Shown piece after piece: positions 30,389 through 39,124 of a stretch of DNA of 44,908 nt. The DNA is taken from NCBI GenBank assembly GCA_903906315.1, contig CAIVJW010000445.1, positions 1-44,908 of the forward strand, read 5' to 3'. How positions within the stretch are numbered: position 1 is the first letter of the stretch; each line of letters starts with the position of its first letter. The notes under the pieces are model-generated. The model saw only the letters and a list, made by a program, of their open reading frames with translations. It was not told the DNA's origin and searched no databases. This stretch comes from an uncultured delta proteobacterium. GTDB taxonomy: Bacteria > Myxococcota_A > Polyangia > Polyangiales > Polyangiaceae. The translations under genes and the position numbers were made by a program.

Positions 30389-32860
30389 ATGCCGCGACTC
30401 GCCCCGTCCGTCTTCGACTCGAGCCCCGTGACTCCCGCGTCGTCCCTCGGTGAACGCGCCGTCGCGCTGCTGTGGGCTGCGCGCGCGCCGATCGAGACGG
30501 AGGCGCTCCGCGCGCTGCTGGCCGAGAGCGGGGCGGCGCCGTCGGTGCGCGACGTCGAAGCGGCGATCGCTGGCGACCGGGCGGTCGTGCGTCGCGCCAC
30601 CGTCGCCGGCGCTCCCGCATGGAAGGCGCGGCGGCGTCGCCACGGCGCGAGCCGCGTCGCGCGGTCGCGAATCGACGAGGGGCACGCGGTCCTCGCGGCC
30701 GCCGCGCGCTCGCTCGACCCGCACGACGACGCGAGCCCGGTCGCGCGCTACCTCGCGCGCTTCGGCGCCGAGCACGTCCGCGAGGCCTTCGGCGCCGCCG
30801 CGGCGGCCGTGTGGCTCGGTCGCGTGGCGCGCGTCGCCTCGCTCCTCTTCAGCGCGGGCTACTCGGACCTCCGCCGCGTCCTCGCCGTGCTCGAAGGCGG
30901 CGACTCCACGCCGGAGGTGCGGGCGCTCGTCGCCCTCGTCCGGCGCCACTTCCAGCGCCTCGTGTTCGTCTCCTCCGGCGCGGCGCGGCAGCTCGTCTTC
31001 GCCCACGCGGCGTTCGTCGACCCGCACCCTGTGCTCCGCGCCGAGGCGCGCGCGTGGCTCGCGCGCCACGCGCCCGAGCAGCTGGTGCTGCTGCCGATGC
31101 GCGCCGCCGCGGTCGACACACTCCGCGAGGGGCGGACGTGTGCGCCGTCGTTCGATGGCAGCGCGTCGCGGCGCCACCTCGTGCGCGCCTCCGGCGACCG
31201 GGTGTTCGCGCTCGGCGCGCCCTACGGCGTCGACCTGCTCGACCCGTCGGCGGAGTGGGCGCCGCTCGGCGTCTGCACGGACGCGCCCGTGACCGCCGTG
31301 GCCGAGGGGCACGCCGAACGGTTGTGGATCGGCACTGCGGAGGGCGAGATCCTGCGCGGGCCGGTCGACTCGGCGTGGACGGCGAAGCGCGTCGCGCGCC
31401 TGCCGCGCGCCGTGGCCGACCTCGTCCCGATGGGGGCGGGCGAGGTCCTCGTGCGCGACGTCGAAGGCGGCGTGTGGGTCGTCGGAGTCGACCGCGATCC
31501 GCAGGAGGTCGCGGGTACCGTTTCGCCCGCCGCGCGGCCCCAGGGCGGCGCGTCGCGCGTCGACGAGTGGACCTTCGCGGCCTGGACCGACGACGAGCTG
31601 ACGGTCGTCGACGCGCGCTCGCACCGCGTCGAGTCGCTCGGGCTGCCCTGGCCGGTCGGCTGGGTCGCGCGGGACGGGGACGGCGCCCTGCTGGTCGGCG
31701 CCGCCCCGCGGTGCGCGATCGCAGCCCACGCGCTGCGTTTCGAGCCGGATGGGGGACGGCCGATCGATCTCGCCGAGGGCCACGCGGTCTCGCTCGGCCT
31801 CGAGGGCGGCCGCGTGGTCGTGTTCCGCTGGACGCACGACGACGTCGACGACGTCGAGGTCGCGATCGTGCGCGCCCGCGATGGCGCCGTCGAGCGCCGC
31901 GCGCCGGTGTCGTTTCCTCTGCCCACGTCGATTCGGCGCCTCGACGAAGGCCTCGTGCTCGCGGGCAGCTTCCTCGTCGATCTCGCGACGCTCCGCACGA
32001 TCGGCGCGGTCGGCCCCACGTGCGACGTCGTGCGCCTGTCGGACGGCACCTTCGTCCGCCGCGACCCGAGCGGCGCGGTCGAGCAAGTGCACGCCTCGGC
32101 CCTCCGCGGCGAGCGCTGCGTGCACCTCGCCGTGCCCGGCGCCGGCTTCGTCGACGCGTGGACCACCGGCCTCGCGCGCTGGGTCGACCTTCACACCGGC
32201 GCCGAGCGCACCTTCGAGCTGCCGTGGGCGCCCTCGGGCGCGGTCACGCTCGGCCGCGACGGCGTGCTCTTCGTCCGTCACGACGAGGTCTCGCACCTCG
32301 CGCGCCTCGCCGTGCTCGACCTCGCGACGGGCCGCGTGCGCGAGACCGACACGATCGGCGGCACGGTGCACGGCGGCCGTCGTGTGCGCGGTGGCGCCCG
32401 GCTATCGGGCATCCGCACGCACCACGAGGGCGACACCCGCGTGCACGCGAGCCCGGCGATCTGGCTCGTGAGCGAGGACGGGCGCGTCCTCGGCGCGCGC
32501 TCGGCGCGCCCGCCGACGCTGGCCGACCGATTTGCCTGCGCGCGCGTCGACTCGCTCGAGGTCGCGCCCGAGGCCGGCGTCCTCTGGCGCAGCCAAGGAG
32601 GAGACGACGAGGACGACGACGACGCGTGGGCGCTCGACGAGAGCCTCGGCTTCGCCGAGCTCACCGGCCCCGAGGGCGCGCCGCGCGCGATGTTCGCGGG
32701 CGTCGGACGCGTCCTCGCGGCCTACGCGGACGGGCGCGTGATCGTCGACGCCGGGGCGGGCAAGGGCGCCATTCCGACGCAGCTCCACGCAGGCGCGGTG
32801 CCCGCGACGATGCTCGGGTGGGGAGGGGACGTGGAGGGGGAGGCGGTCGTGGAGGCGTGA
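30389..32860 (+). CDS. Large beta-propeller-like protein with helical N-terminus
   Basis: 823 residues; ATG 30389 has GGAGG 7 bp upstream, which decides it over the in-frame GTG at 30374. Residues 1-80 look like a winged-helix-type segment (RAPIETEALRALLAESGAAP, VRDVEAAIAGDRAVVRRATV). Residues 90-250 are helical, including FQRLVFVSSGAARQLVFAHA and HEAT-like AEARAWLARHAPEQL. From ~260 onwards the protein repeats short beta units (RVFALGAPYGVDLLDPSAEW, RLWIGTAEGEILRGP, GEVLVRDVEGGVWVV, EWTFAAWTDDELTVVDARSH), suggesting a WD40-like propeller. No signal peptide or membrane helix. It probably binds proteins; the specific role is unknown. Confidence 0.72.
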   Translation: MPRLAPSVFDSSPVTPASSLGERAVALLWAARAPIETEALRALLAESGAAPSVRDVEAAIAGDRAVVRRATVAGAPAWKARRRRHGASRVARSRIDEGHAVLAAAARSLDPHDDASPVARYLARFGAEHVREAFGAAAAAVWLGRVARVASLLFSAGYSDLRRVLAVLEGGDSTPEVRALVALVRRHFQRLVFVSSGAARQLVFAHAAFVDPHPVLRAEARAWLARHAPEQLVLLPMRAAAVDTLREGRTCAPSFDGSASRRHLVRASGDRVFALGAPYGVDLLDPSAEWAPLGVCTDAPVTAVAEGHAERLWIGTAEGEILRGPVDSAWTAKRVARLPRAVADLVPMGAGEVLVRDVEGGVWVVGVDRDPQEVAGTVSPAARPQGGASRVDEWTFAAWTDDELTVVDARSHRVESLGLPWPVGWVARDGDGALLVGAAPRCAIAAHALRFEPDGGRPIDLAEGHAVSLGLEGGRVVVFRWTHDDVDDVEVAIVRARDGAVERRAPVSFPLPTSIRRLDEGLVLAGSFLVDLATLRTIGAVGPTCDVVRLSDGTFVRRDPSGAVEQVHASALRGERCVHLAVPGAGFVDAWTTGLARWVDLHTGAERTFELPWAPSGAVTLGRDGVLFVRHDEVSHLARLAVLDLATGRVRETDTIGGTVHGGRRVRGGARLSGIRTHHEGDTRVHASPAIWLVSEDGRVLGARSARPPTLADRFACARVDSLEVAPEAGVLWRSQGGDDEDDDDAWALDESLGFAELTGPEGAPRAMFAGVGRVLAAYADGRVIVDAGAGKGAIPTQLHAGAVPATMLGWGGDVEGEAVVEA

Positions 32861-33017
32861 GCGCGCGAGGCGGACAGGAGCCGATGCGCTGGTCGTCGCT
32901 GCACGCCGCTCCACGGCCAGGGTCGTCGATCCGGTGCCCCCGCAACCGGCCGCACGCGCCTGCCACCGGCGCCGGCTGGCGGGGCCAGGTCGGCGCGCGT
33001 TGGCTCCGCGAGTCGCC

Positions 33018-33263
33018 ATGACCCACGAGGACCTGCTCGCGCGCATCAGGATCGACCCCGCCGCCTGCCACGGCACGCCGTGCAGCCCCGGCCTCCGAGT
33101 CGGGGTCGGGCTCGTCGTCGGCATGCTCGAGGCCGGGATGACCGAGGCGGAGATCCTCGAGAGCTCTCCTTCCCTCGAGCCGGCCGACATCCGTGCGTGC
33201 CTCGCGTTCGCCGGCCCGAGCGCCACGCGGGCGTCGTCGTTCTTCGCTTGCCGGTTCGCTTGA
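33018..33263 (+). CDS. DUF433 antitoxin-like protein with abnormal C-terminus
   Basis: 81 residues from ATG 33018. The DUF433 pattern is clear: RIRIDPAACHGTPCSPGLRV, GLVVGMLEAGMTEAEILESS, PSLEPADIRACLAFAG. This is the small HTH-type antitoxin usually encoded just before a DUF5615 PIN-like toxin. After AFAG the sequence changes to a Ser/Phe tail (PSATRASSFFACRFA) not typical of the family. From 33218 the +1 frame instead reads like the end of a DUF5615 toxin (next entry), so a deletion seems to have fused the two genes. The fold may still be functional as the core is intact. Confidence 0.72.
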   Translation: MTHEDLLARIRIDPAACHGTPCSPGLRVGVGLVVGMLEAGMTEAEILESSPSLEPADIRACLAFAGPSATRASSFFACRFA

Positions 33264-33305
33264 CGCCGGCGGACGTCGACGCGGCGATCAACGCGCGCTA
33301 CTCGT
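33218..33305 (+). pseudogene. C-terminal remnant of a DUF5615 PIN-like toxin
   Basis: In the frame shifted from DUF433 the sequence reads ERHAGVVVLRLPVRLTPADV, matching the H-x-G-V-x-L-L-R-L-P strand and following helix near the end of DUF5615 proteins. The N-terminal catalytic aspartates are missing. The exact 3' end cannot be fixed because the frame stays open. Very short, so the identification is tentative. Confidence 0.4.
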
Positions 33306-33511
33306 TACACCACCACGGGGGCGTCATGCGCCACGCGCCGCTCGCGACGTGCGAGCAGGTCCGCGACGCGCTCGGCCCCGGTCGCGGCAAGCCGCACCCG
33401 CTCCGCGTCGCGCCGACCGAGGCGCCGGCGTGCGGGTACGCCGCGCAATCGGCCGTATGTCTCTCCTGGTCGCGCGGCGCGGCGTGCTGCCGATCGCCGG
33501 CGCCGACGACG

Positions 33512-34357
33512 TCAACGACCGAGGCCCAGCATCTCCGTGAACGCCTGGGCGCGCAGCTCGTCGCGCGCGAGGCGAAACGCGAGCGGTCCGGTGTCGAGCG
33601 CGATCGCGCCGTAGTGGAAGCTCATCGCGTGGAAGACCTCGTGGGCCATCGTGTTCTCGGCGGGGCCGTCCACCGTCAGGACCACATAGAGCGGCCGGTG
33701 GTGGCAGTACCCCCAGATCCGCGGCGGCGGGCGCGCCGCCTCCAGGGCGCGGAGGCGGAACCGGAAGCGCGTGTCGTTGAGGCTCCGCGGCTCGTCGTTC
33801 TCGGGCACGACGGAGACGGGCAGGTCGAGCGGTCGGTCCACCTCGCGCACGCGGATGCGGGCGATGCGCACGAACTCGCGGAAGCGGTACATCGCCTTGC
33901 GGCAGCCCGAGTCGAGCGTGGCGAGGTGCTCGGCAGTCGGACCGAACTGCGGCCTTCGCGGGTCGGTGCGCCACTCGATGATGCGCACGCCCGGGCAGGA
34001 CGGTAGCTCGATGGGGACGGCCAGAAGCTCCTCCGGCAGAGGTTCCACCGCCGGCCGACCGCTGCAAGCGAGCGGCCCGGCATCGTGACTGGCGACGGGC
34101 TCGCAGGCGCTTGCTTCGACGCACGCCGCGACACGGAGACCGCCGGGGAGCTCGAGGTCGACGAGGTCGACTGGCTCGGCCCGCGCCGTCGTGCGTGTCC
34201 ATTCGGCCGCGATCGGCGCCAGGACGGCCAGGGCCAGCGCGGCCAGCGCGGCCGCGGCCCCGAGGGCGAGCGCAGCGTCGGCGACGACCTCGCGCGTCGA
34301 GCGGAGCGGCACGTCGATGACGAGGGGTTCGGGCCGAGAGGTGTCGAGGTCGTTCAT
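33512..34357 (-). CDS. Membrane-anchored protein with HExxH metallopeptidase-like motif
   Basis: 281 residues from ATG 34357. A short cytoplasmic N-terminus precedes one hydrophobic helix (ALALGAAAALAALALAVLAP, residues 30-50). The rest is extracytoplasmic, with cysteines (ACVEASACEPV, GPLACSG, SCPGVRIIEW) and an RIARIRVREVDRPLDL segment. Near the C-terminus NTMAHEVFHAMSFHYGAI contains HEVFH, a zincin-type H-E-x-x-H, with a second H five residues later. No obvious third ligand glutamate was identified. It could be an anchored zinc peptidase, or a degenerate one. Expression is separate from the downstream-lying ARPP-1-like gene (105-bp gap, same strand). Confidence 0.6.
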   Translation of the reverse strand: MNDLDTSRPEPLVIDVPLRSTREVVADAALALGAAAALAALALAVLAPIAAEWTRTTARAEPVDLVDLELPGGLRVAACVEASACEPVASHDAGPLACSGRPAVEPLPEELLAVPIELPSCPGVRIIEWRTDPRRPQFGPTAEHLATLDSGCRKAMYRFREFVRIARIRVREVDRPLDLPVSVVPENDEPRSLNDTRFRFRLRALEAARPPPRIWGYCHHRPLYVVLTVDGPAENTMAHEVFHAMSFHYGAIALDTGPLAFRLARDELRAQAFTEMLGLGR

Positions 34358-34462
34358 GGGTGTGGAGAGTCGCGATGGAGCTCGAGCTGACCGCGATCGG
34401 CGTGCTCGTGCGGGCCTCCGGGTGATGCCAGCGACGGTCGCCGCGTCCGGACGGCCGGGCAG

Positions 34463-35449
34463 CTACGCGGCCCCGTGATGCGGCCCGCGCCGCGGACGCG
34501 CCGGGGGCTCCGGCGCGCCTCCCGCGACCCCGAGCTCCCCGCAGGCGAGGTGCGCGAGCGCGCCATCGACGAGGAGCAGCTCGCCGCCGAGCCCGCGCCC
34601 CGTCACCGCGTAGCTCGCGCCGAGCGTGCCGGCGACCGCCTCGAGCGGGTCCATCGGCGACTCCCAGATGCGCGCGAGCACGGACTCGGGATCGACCGGC
34701 GCGGCCTCGCGGGGACGGTCCTGCGCCTCGTAGAGATCGGGCAGGATGCGGTCGAGCTGCGAGGCGAGCGCCGCGTGCGTCGGCAGCACCTCGAGCCACG
34801 GCATCCCGTCCGCGGGCAGGAGCAGCACGCCATTGGCCCCCTCGGGCGCCTCGATGCGCTCGCGGCGCGCGGACTCTCGGTGACGGCTGCGGACGCCGTC
34901 GAGCACCGCCTCGTACGAGGATGTTTCCGAGTGGAGCCGATGCATCGTCAGCTCCTCGGTGACCGAGGACCACATCGACCCCTGCGGCGCCGTGTAGCCG
35001 TGGCCGCGGCGCACGGACTCCTTCTTCATGGCGACCGCGCGGCGTTTCATCGAGAGCCCGAGCTCCTCAGAGCCGACGAAGCGCTCGGCGCTCTGCCGGT
35101 CGCGCCCGGACCAGCGCCCCGCCTCGACGCACCGCACGGGCACGAACGCCTCGGTGCCCGGGCCGAGCACGATCGATCGCTCGATGGCGCGCGTCTGCCA
35201 GCCGCCCTTCACGACGAGGTTGCCGGCCACGAGCACCTTGTTCGGCCCGTCGTTGCGGATGCGCAGGCGCGGCACGTCGCCGGTCTCCTCGATGCGCAGC
35301 GCCTCGACGCGCGCGGGCACCTCCACGTCCACCGCGGCGCGATCGACGCGCACCCACGCGGCGAGGCCACCGGCGATCGGCGTGGAGCCGAGCAGCGACC
35401 AGGTGAGGTCGAAGTACGCGGGAGAGGGTGGTAACCGTAGGTCGGGCAT
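34463..35449 (-). CDS. ARPP-1-domain (DUF6569-like) protein
   Basis: 328 residues from ATG 35449, preceded by AGGAGG 6 bp away. The central pattern NDGPNKVLVAGNLVVKGGWQ / RAIERSIVLGPGTEAFVPVR / CVEAGRW corresponds, as I recall it, to the ARPP-1 domain (I-x-N-x-x, then a strand, G-G-x-Q-x-R-x-x-x-R-x-x-x-V, V-P-V-x-C-V-E-x-G-R-W). The C-terminal region (GVLLLPADGMPWLEVLPTHA, LLLVDGALAHLACGELG) is typical of longer members. Family function is unknown; occurrence beside ADP-ribosylglycohydrolase and phosphatase-like proteins gave the name. The Nudix and macro-domain genes in this window are possible functional relatives but are not adjacent. Confidence 0.65.
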   Translation of the reverse strand: MPDLRLPPSPAYFDLTWSLLGSTPIAGGLAAWVRVDRAAVDVEVPARVEALRIEETGDVPRLRIRNDGPNKVLVAGNLVVKGGWQTRAIERSIVLGPGTEAFVPVRCVEAGRWSGRDRQSAERFVGSEELGLSMKRRAVAMKKESVRRGHGYTAPQGSMWSSVTEELTMHRLHSETSSYEAVLDGVRSRHRESARRERIEAPEGANGVLLLPADGMPWLEVLPTHAALASQLDRILPDLYEAQDRPREAAPVDPESVLARIWESPMDPLEAVAGTLGASYAVTGRGLGGELLLVDGALAHLACGELGVAGGAPEPPARPRRGPHHGAA

Positions 35450-35630
35450 GCGGGCCTCCTGGCCTTGCGCGGTGTGCGCAAACTGGAGGACGTGTGCAGA
35501 GCCTGATGCTGACAGGCGACCATGATCTCCGGCGGTCTCGCCCGCCGGGGCTGGGGGGCCTCCGACGAGCCCGCCGGTCGTTGGAGGCGATCGACGCGCC
35601 GTCGTCTGCCGTGTTCGCCTTCGCACGGCT

Positions 35631-36072
35631 TCAGCGCTGCCGAGTCGCGGACGCCACGAGGTCGTCGGCCACCGCGGGCTGCCATACCGTCATCGTGATC
35701 AGCGCGCGCTCCGGTCCGGTCACCGTCGTCGGTGCCGACCGCTTCGCGCCTGCCGCTGTCGGTGACCAGCCCGTCTCGCCTTTCGTCTGCAGACCGCGCT
35801 CGGCGAGGAGCTGGTTCACCATCTGGGCGGAGACGGAGCCGTGCAAGAGCCGGCGCGCGTCCTCGTGCGCCGACACGAGCACCCGGGCTCGCCAGCGGTG
35901 GGTCGGCGTCGCGCCGGTGACTCGGCGGCGCCACCGCGTCGGCGAAGATCCGCTCGACGGCGGTGTCGCCGTCGAGGTGTACGACGCGGAGGCCAGCACC
36001 GCGCAAGGCGACGCAGCCGTGATTGGCGACACCGTCCCCGCTCGTCACGCTCAGCGCGAGCGCGCCCGACAC
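35631..36072 (-). pseudogene. Frameshifted gene with antirepressor-like C-terminus
   Basis: Two plausible pieces in different frames. From 36072: GCVALRGAGLRVVHLDGDTA, then VERIFADAVAPPS. From about 35900 in the other frame: RVLVSAHEDARRLLHGSVSA, then QMVNQLLAERGLQTKGETGW and SPTAAGAKRSA, ending at 35631. The QMVNQLLAERGLQTK...W.PT.AG pattern resembles the winged-helix C-terminal domain of phage antirepressors (KilA-C/Ant type). No single frame joins them, so an indel near 35890-35930 is likely. The 180 bp between 35450 and 35630 hold only the promoter region of the ARPP-1-like gene as far as I can see. Confidence 0.4.
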
Positions 36073-36219
36073 TCGAGCGGCGAGGGGAGGGAAGCGTCCG
36101 ATGCAAGCGGCCTACTTTCAGCGAAGCGGCCCGGTGGCATCTTCGAGGCGGACCCACCCTCGACCTCGAAATCGGCGTGTGGTTGACGCTCGAGCCCGCC
36201 GCGTGAAAGGCTCCGCCCG

Positions 36220-36939
36220 GTGGACACAGTCATCGTCACCGGCGCTGCGGGCGGGATGGGGAGCGCCGTCTGCCGCCGCCTCCTCCGCGAGGGAGCGGCT
36301 GTGGTCGGGATCGACTCGTCGTGGCAGCGCCTCGAAGCGCTGACCGTCGAGCTGGGGGCGCTGCCCTTCGTCTCGCTCTGCGTTGATCTCGGTGCGCCGG
36401 AGCTCCTGACACGGCTCGAGCCGCTGGTCGAGGGCGCGCGGATCACCGGCCTGGTGAACCTTTGCGGGGTCTCCCTGGGCAGCCCGATCGAGGCCCTCAG
36501 CGACGAGGATTGGGCGGAGTCGTTCGCCGTCAACGCGACTGCGCCGATGCGCCTCGCGCGCTTCTGCGCGCCCCTGATGCGCGAGGTCGGCGGCGGTAGC
36601 ATCGTCAACGTGTCCTCGCCGGTGGGCTTCATCGGGGCGAAGAAGCCCAGCTACGCGGCGAGCAAGGCGGCGCTCCAGGGCCTCACCATGAGCCTCGCGC
36701 GCAACCTCGGGCCGGACGGCATCCGGGTGAACCTGCTCTTGCCCGGGCCCACGACGACCTTCATGACGAGCGACTGGTCGGACGCCAAGCGAGCTGCTGT
36801 CGCGGCCTCGAGCTTCCTCGGGCGGCTCTGTCAGCCGGACGACGTCGCGGCGGTCATTCGCTTCCTGCTCTCCGCGGACGCGAGCTACATGACCGGCGCC
36901 ATCGTGGATCTCACGGCGGGATCGATGTTCACGCACTGA
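36220..36939 (+). CDS. Short-chain dehydrogenase/reductase
   Basis: 239 residues from GTG 36220 (VDTVIVTGAAGGMGSAVCRR). It has the NAD(P)-binding TGAAGGMG (residues 6-13), an acidic residue at the end of beta-2 (VVGIDSS, favouring NAD), LVNLCGVSLGSPIEAL (NAG-like strand, altered to NLCG), the catalytic serine in NVSSPVGFIG, and YAASK (Y and K). The product probably oxidises or reduces a hydroxyl/keto group. It is followed 8 bp later by a Gfo/Idh/MocA oxidoreductase and an overlapping TPR-like gene, forming a three-gene operon, so the substrate may be a sugar, inositol or other polyol (inference). Confidence 0.88.
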   Translation: MDTVIVTGAAGGMGSAVCRRLLREGAAVVGIDSSWQRLEALTVELGALPFVSLCVDLGAPELLTRLEPLVEGARITGLVNLCGVSLGSPIEALSDEDWAESFAVNATAPMRLARFCAPLMREVGGGSIVNVSSPVGFIGAKKPSYAASKAALQGLTMSLARNLGPDGIRVNLLLPGPTTTFMTSDWSDAKRAAVAASSFLGRLCQPDDVAAVIRFLLSADASYMTGAIVDLTAGSMFTH

Positions 36940-36947
36940 GGTGGTTC

Positions 36948-37964
36948 ATGCGGCCCGTTCGTCTCGGCCTGGTGGGTGCTGCGAATCAAGGCCGGGAGCA
37001 CCTCGCTGCAGCAGGGGCGTGCAGCCAGGCGCGCATTACCGCCGCGTGCGACCTCAGCGCGCCCGTGCGCGACGACACCTCGGCCCGGTTTCCCGAGGTG
37101 CCGATGTACGCCGGCCTCTCGGAGATGCTCGCGGCCCACGCGCTCGACGGGCTCGTGCTCGCGCTGCCGCACGATGCCTACGACGCGCAGTGGCACGTGC
37201 TCCTGCAGGCGGGCCTGCCCATTCTCAAGGAGAAGCCGCTCGGGCGCACCCTGGCCGAGGCGGCGCGGTTCGTGGCGCACGCACAGCAAGCCGGTGTCGC
37301 GCTGGTCACGGCGATTCAGCGGCGACATCACCCCAGCTACGTCGAGCTCGAGAAACTGCTCCACGGCACCGAGATCCGCGAGCTCAGTGCCACGCTGCAC
37401 CTCGGCTTCGACCCGACCCGGCGTCCCGCCGGCTGGCGGGGTGATCCGAGCCGCGCGGGCGGAGGCGCGCTGCTCGATGCGGGCTACCACCTGGTCGATC
37501 TCGTCCAGTATCTCCTCGGCGCCTTCGAGGTCGTCCACGCGAATCTGTGGAATGGCGACCGCCCGGCGACCCCGGACCTGCTCGAGTCCGAGGCGCGCGT
37601 CCTCGGCCGCGCGGGCAGAACCTGGATCCGCATCGACTGCCAGGTGGGCGGCACTCCCGACGTCGAGCGCCCAGGGAAGCGAAAGAAGCACGAGCGCGTG
37701 GTCGCGGTGCTCGGTGACGGACGGCGCGTCGAGGCGAGCCGGAGCCAGGTCCTCGTCGACGGCGCGTGCGTCTTCCAGGCGGACCCGTCCTGGACCCGGT
37801 CGGTCGCGCTGCAACTCGACGCGTTCGCCAGGCGCATCACGGAGAACCGCTTCGATGATCTCGACGTCTGGAGCCAGGTGCCGGCCATGAGGCTCATCGA
37901 GCGTGCGTACGCCATCGCCCGCGCTGTCGGACCCGTTCCCGAGGGGGTGTCCCGTGACCGGTGA
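36948..37964 (+). CDS. Gfo/Idh/MocA-family oxidoreductase
   Basis: 338 residues from ATG 36948. The Rossmann N-terminus is RLGLVGAANQGREHLAAAGA, followed by ITAACDLSAPVRDD. The family signature EKPLG (LPILKEKPLGRTLAEAARFV) supplies the conserved lysine. The C-terminal substrate half has RAGGGALLDAGYHLVDLVQY, where the D-x-x-x-H-x-x-D pattern gives the catalytic H and D. Members oxidise or reduce sugars and inositols with NAD(P). The downstream gene starts 11 bp before its stop and the SDR lies 8 bp upstream, so the three act in one transcript. Confidence 0.88.
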   Translation: MRPVRLGLVGAANQGREHLAAAGACSQARITAACDLSAPVRDDTSARFPEVPMYAGLSEMLAAHALDGLVLALPHDAYDAQWHVLLQAGLPILKEKPLGRTLAEAARFVAHAQQAGVALVTAIQRRHHPSYVELEKLLHGTEIRELSATLHLGFDPTRRPAGWRGDPSRAGGGALLDAGYHLVDLVQYLLGAFEVVHANLWNGDRPATPDLLESEARVLGRAGRTWIRIDCQVGGTPDVERPGKRKKHERVVAVLGDGRRVEASRSQVLVDGACVFQADPSWTRSVALQLDAFARRITENRFDDLDVWSQVPAMRLIERAYAIARAVGPVPEGVSRDR

Positions 37965-39072
37965 CGACCTCGGCACGGTGCGGCGACTGCTGCAGCATCT
38001 GCGCGTCCTCGACCGCGTTGCGCTGGCGTGTGCTCTGGAGAACGGCAGCCTATCGTGCCTCGGCCCCGCACCGGAGGCGCTCGTGCGTCTCCTCGCGCAC
38101 ATGGGGACGGTCGAGGGCGACGTCGGGAGCCCAGGTCTATCGAATTGTCTTGCCGGCTGGGGCGCCTACTACGGCGCACGCTACGAGGACGCGTCTCGGT
38201 GCTTCGAGAAGGCTTGGAGCTTGCCCGGCCCATGGGCGTCGTGGGCGGCGCTCGGCCTGTGCAAGGTCGCCTCCGATCTGGGCCACTGGGCGCTCGCGCG
38301 GGACTGGGGCCTCGTCGCGCTTCACCTCGCTCGCGAGGAGAACGACTTCGAGCGTCACAGCGAAGCGGCCGGCGCCCTCGGCGAGGTTTTCCTCCGGGCG
38401 GGCCAGCCGAAGCTTGCCTATGAGCTCGTGTCGCTCGACGCCGCGCTGCTTCCGCCCGGCAGCGGCTACCGGGATCGATTGACCAACTACCTCGCCGTGT
38501 GTCTGGGCCGCCTGGGCGAGCATTCCCTCGCGGAGCCGCTGCTCTGGCACGGCTTCTTCGCCGCCCGGGAGCACGATCCCGTCAGCGCCGCGTACTCGCG
38601 CGCAAGCCTTTACGTGCTTTCTGCGCTGATCCCCAATCGTAGCCTCTTCTGCCGCCTCGAGGCAGGCATCTCCCACTCCGTCGCCTCGGGCGCGGAGCTG
38701 CCGGAGGCCATCGTGGAGTGCGTGCGCGCGTACTGGGGAGCCGCGGGGACGAGCGGGCCCTCGAGCGGGTTCGAGAGATCGGAGGTCCTCGCTCACCTCG
38801 AGCGCGCGCGGGCGATGCTCGGCCCGTTCTACCCGGTGGAGCGAGCGTGGGTGCGGGAGCTCGTCTGTCACGTCGCGGGCGAGCCGTACGACGAAGCCGA
38901 GCTCGAGTCGCTTCGTCAGCGGAGATCGCCCGCCCCGCCTCCGCCCCTCCGGCACGTCCTCGACGCGCACCTCGCCGACGCCGACCTCTCGACGCCGCTG
39001 CCCTTTCCGCTGCTCGGCGGCGGCCGCAGCGCGGGCGATGCCTGGCAGGCTTTGAGGATGTTCTTCATCTGA
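37954..39072 (+). CDS. TPR-like helical protein, third gene of the SDR operon
   Basis: 372 residues from GTG 37954, overlapping the upstream gene by 11 bp. The body consists of paired helices with TPR-like spacing: GWGAYYGARYEDASRCFEKA, GLCKVASDLGHWALARDWGL, AAGALGEVFLRAGQPKLAYE, YLAVCLGRLGEHSLAEPLLW. The C-terminus is proline-rich then LLGGGRSAGDAWQALRMFFI. No catalytic motif, signal peptide or membrane helix is visible. A scaffold or regulator for the two oxidoreductases is the most economical idea. Such a helical third member is not part of any common SDR/Gfo-Idh pathway I know. Confidence 0.72.
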   Translation: MTGDDLGTVRRLLQHLRVLDRVALACALENGSLSCLGPAPEALVRLLAHMGTVEGDVGSPGLSNCLAGWGAYYGARYEDASRCFEKAWSLPGPWASWAALGLCKVASDLGHWALARDWGLVALHLAREENDFERHSEAAGALGEVFLRAGQPKLAYELVSLDAALLPPGSGYRDRLTNYLAVCLGRLGEHSLAEPLLWHGFFAAREHDPVSAAYSRASLYVLSALIPNRSLFCRLEAGISHSVASGAELPEAIVECVRAYWGAAGTSGPSSGFERSEVLAHLERARAMLGPFYPVERAWVRELVCHVAGEPYDEAELESLRQRRSPAPPPPLRHVLDAHLADADLSTPLPFPLLGGGRSAGDAWQALRMFFI

Positions 39073-39124
39073 CCACCCGCGGCCGCGAGAGGTATTCCGC
39101 GAGCCGGGCTGGGCGTTCCGCGGA

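Noticed and set aside
30320-32371. 683-residue minus-strand ORF
   Set aside because: Antisense of the propeller-like gene; His/Arg/Asp-rich shadow without domain features.
39000-39072. The TPR-like protein's C-terminal tail as a peptide-precursor core
   Set aside because: The hydrophobic end MFFI and GGG motif are suggestive, but a 372-residue helical protein with no maturation enzyme nearby does not support a RiPP precursor.
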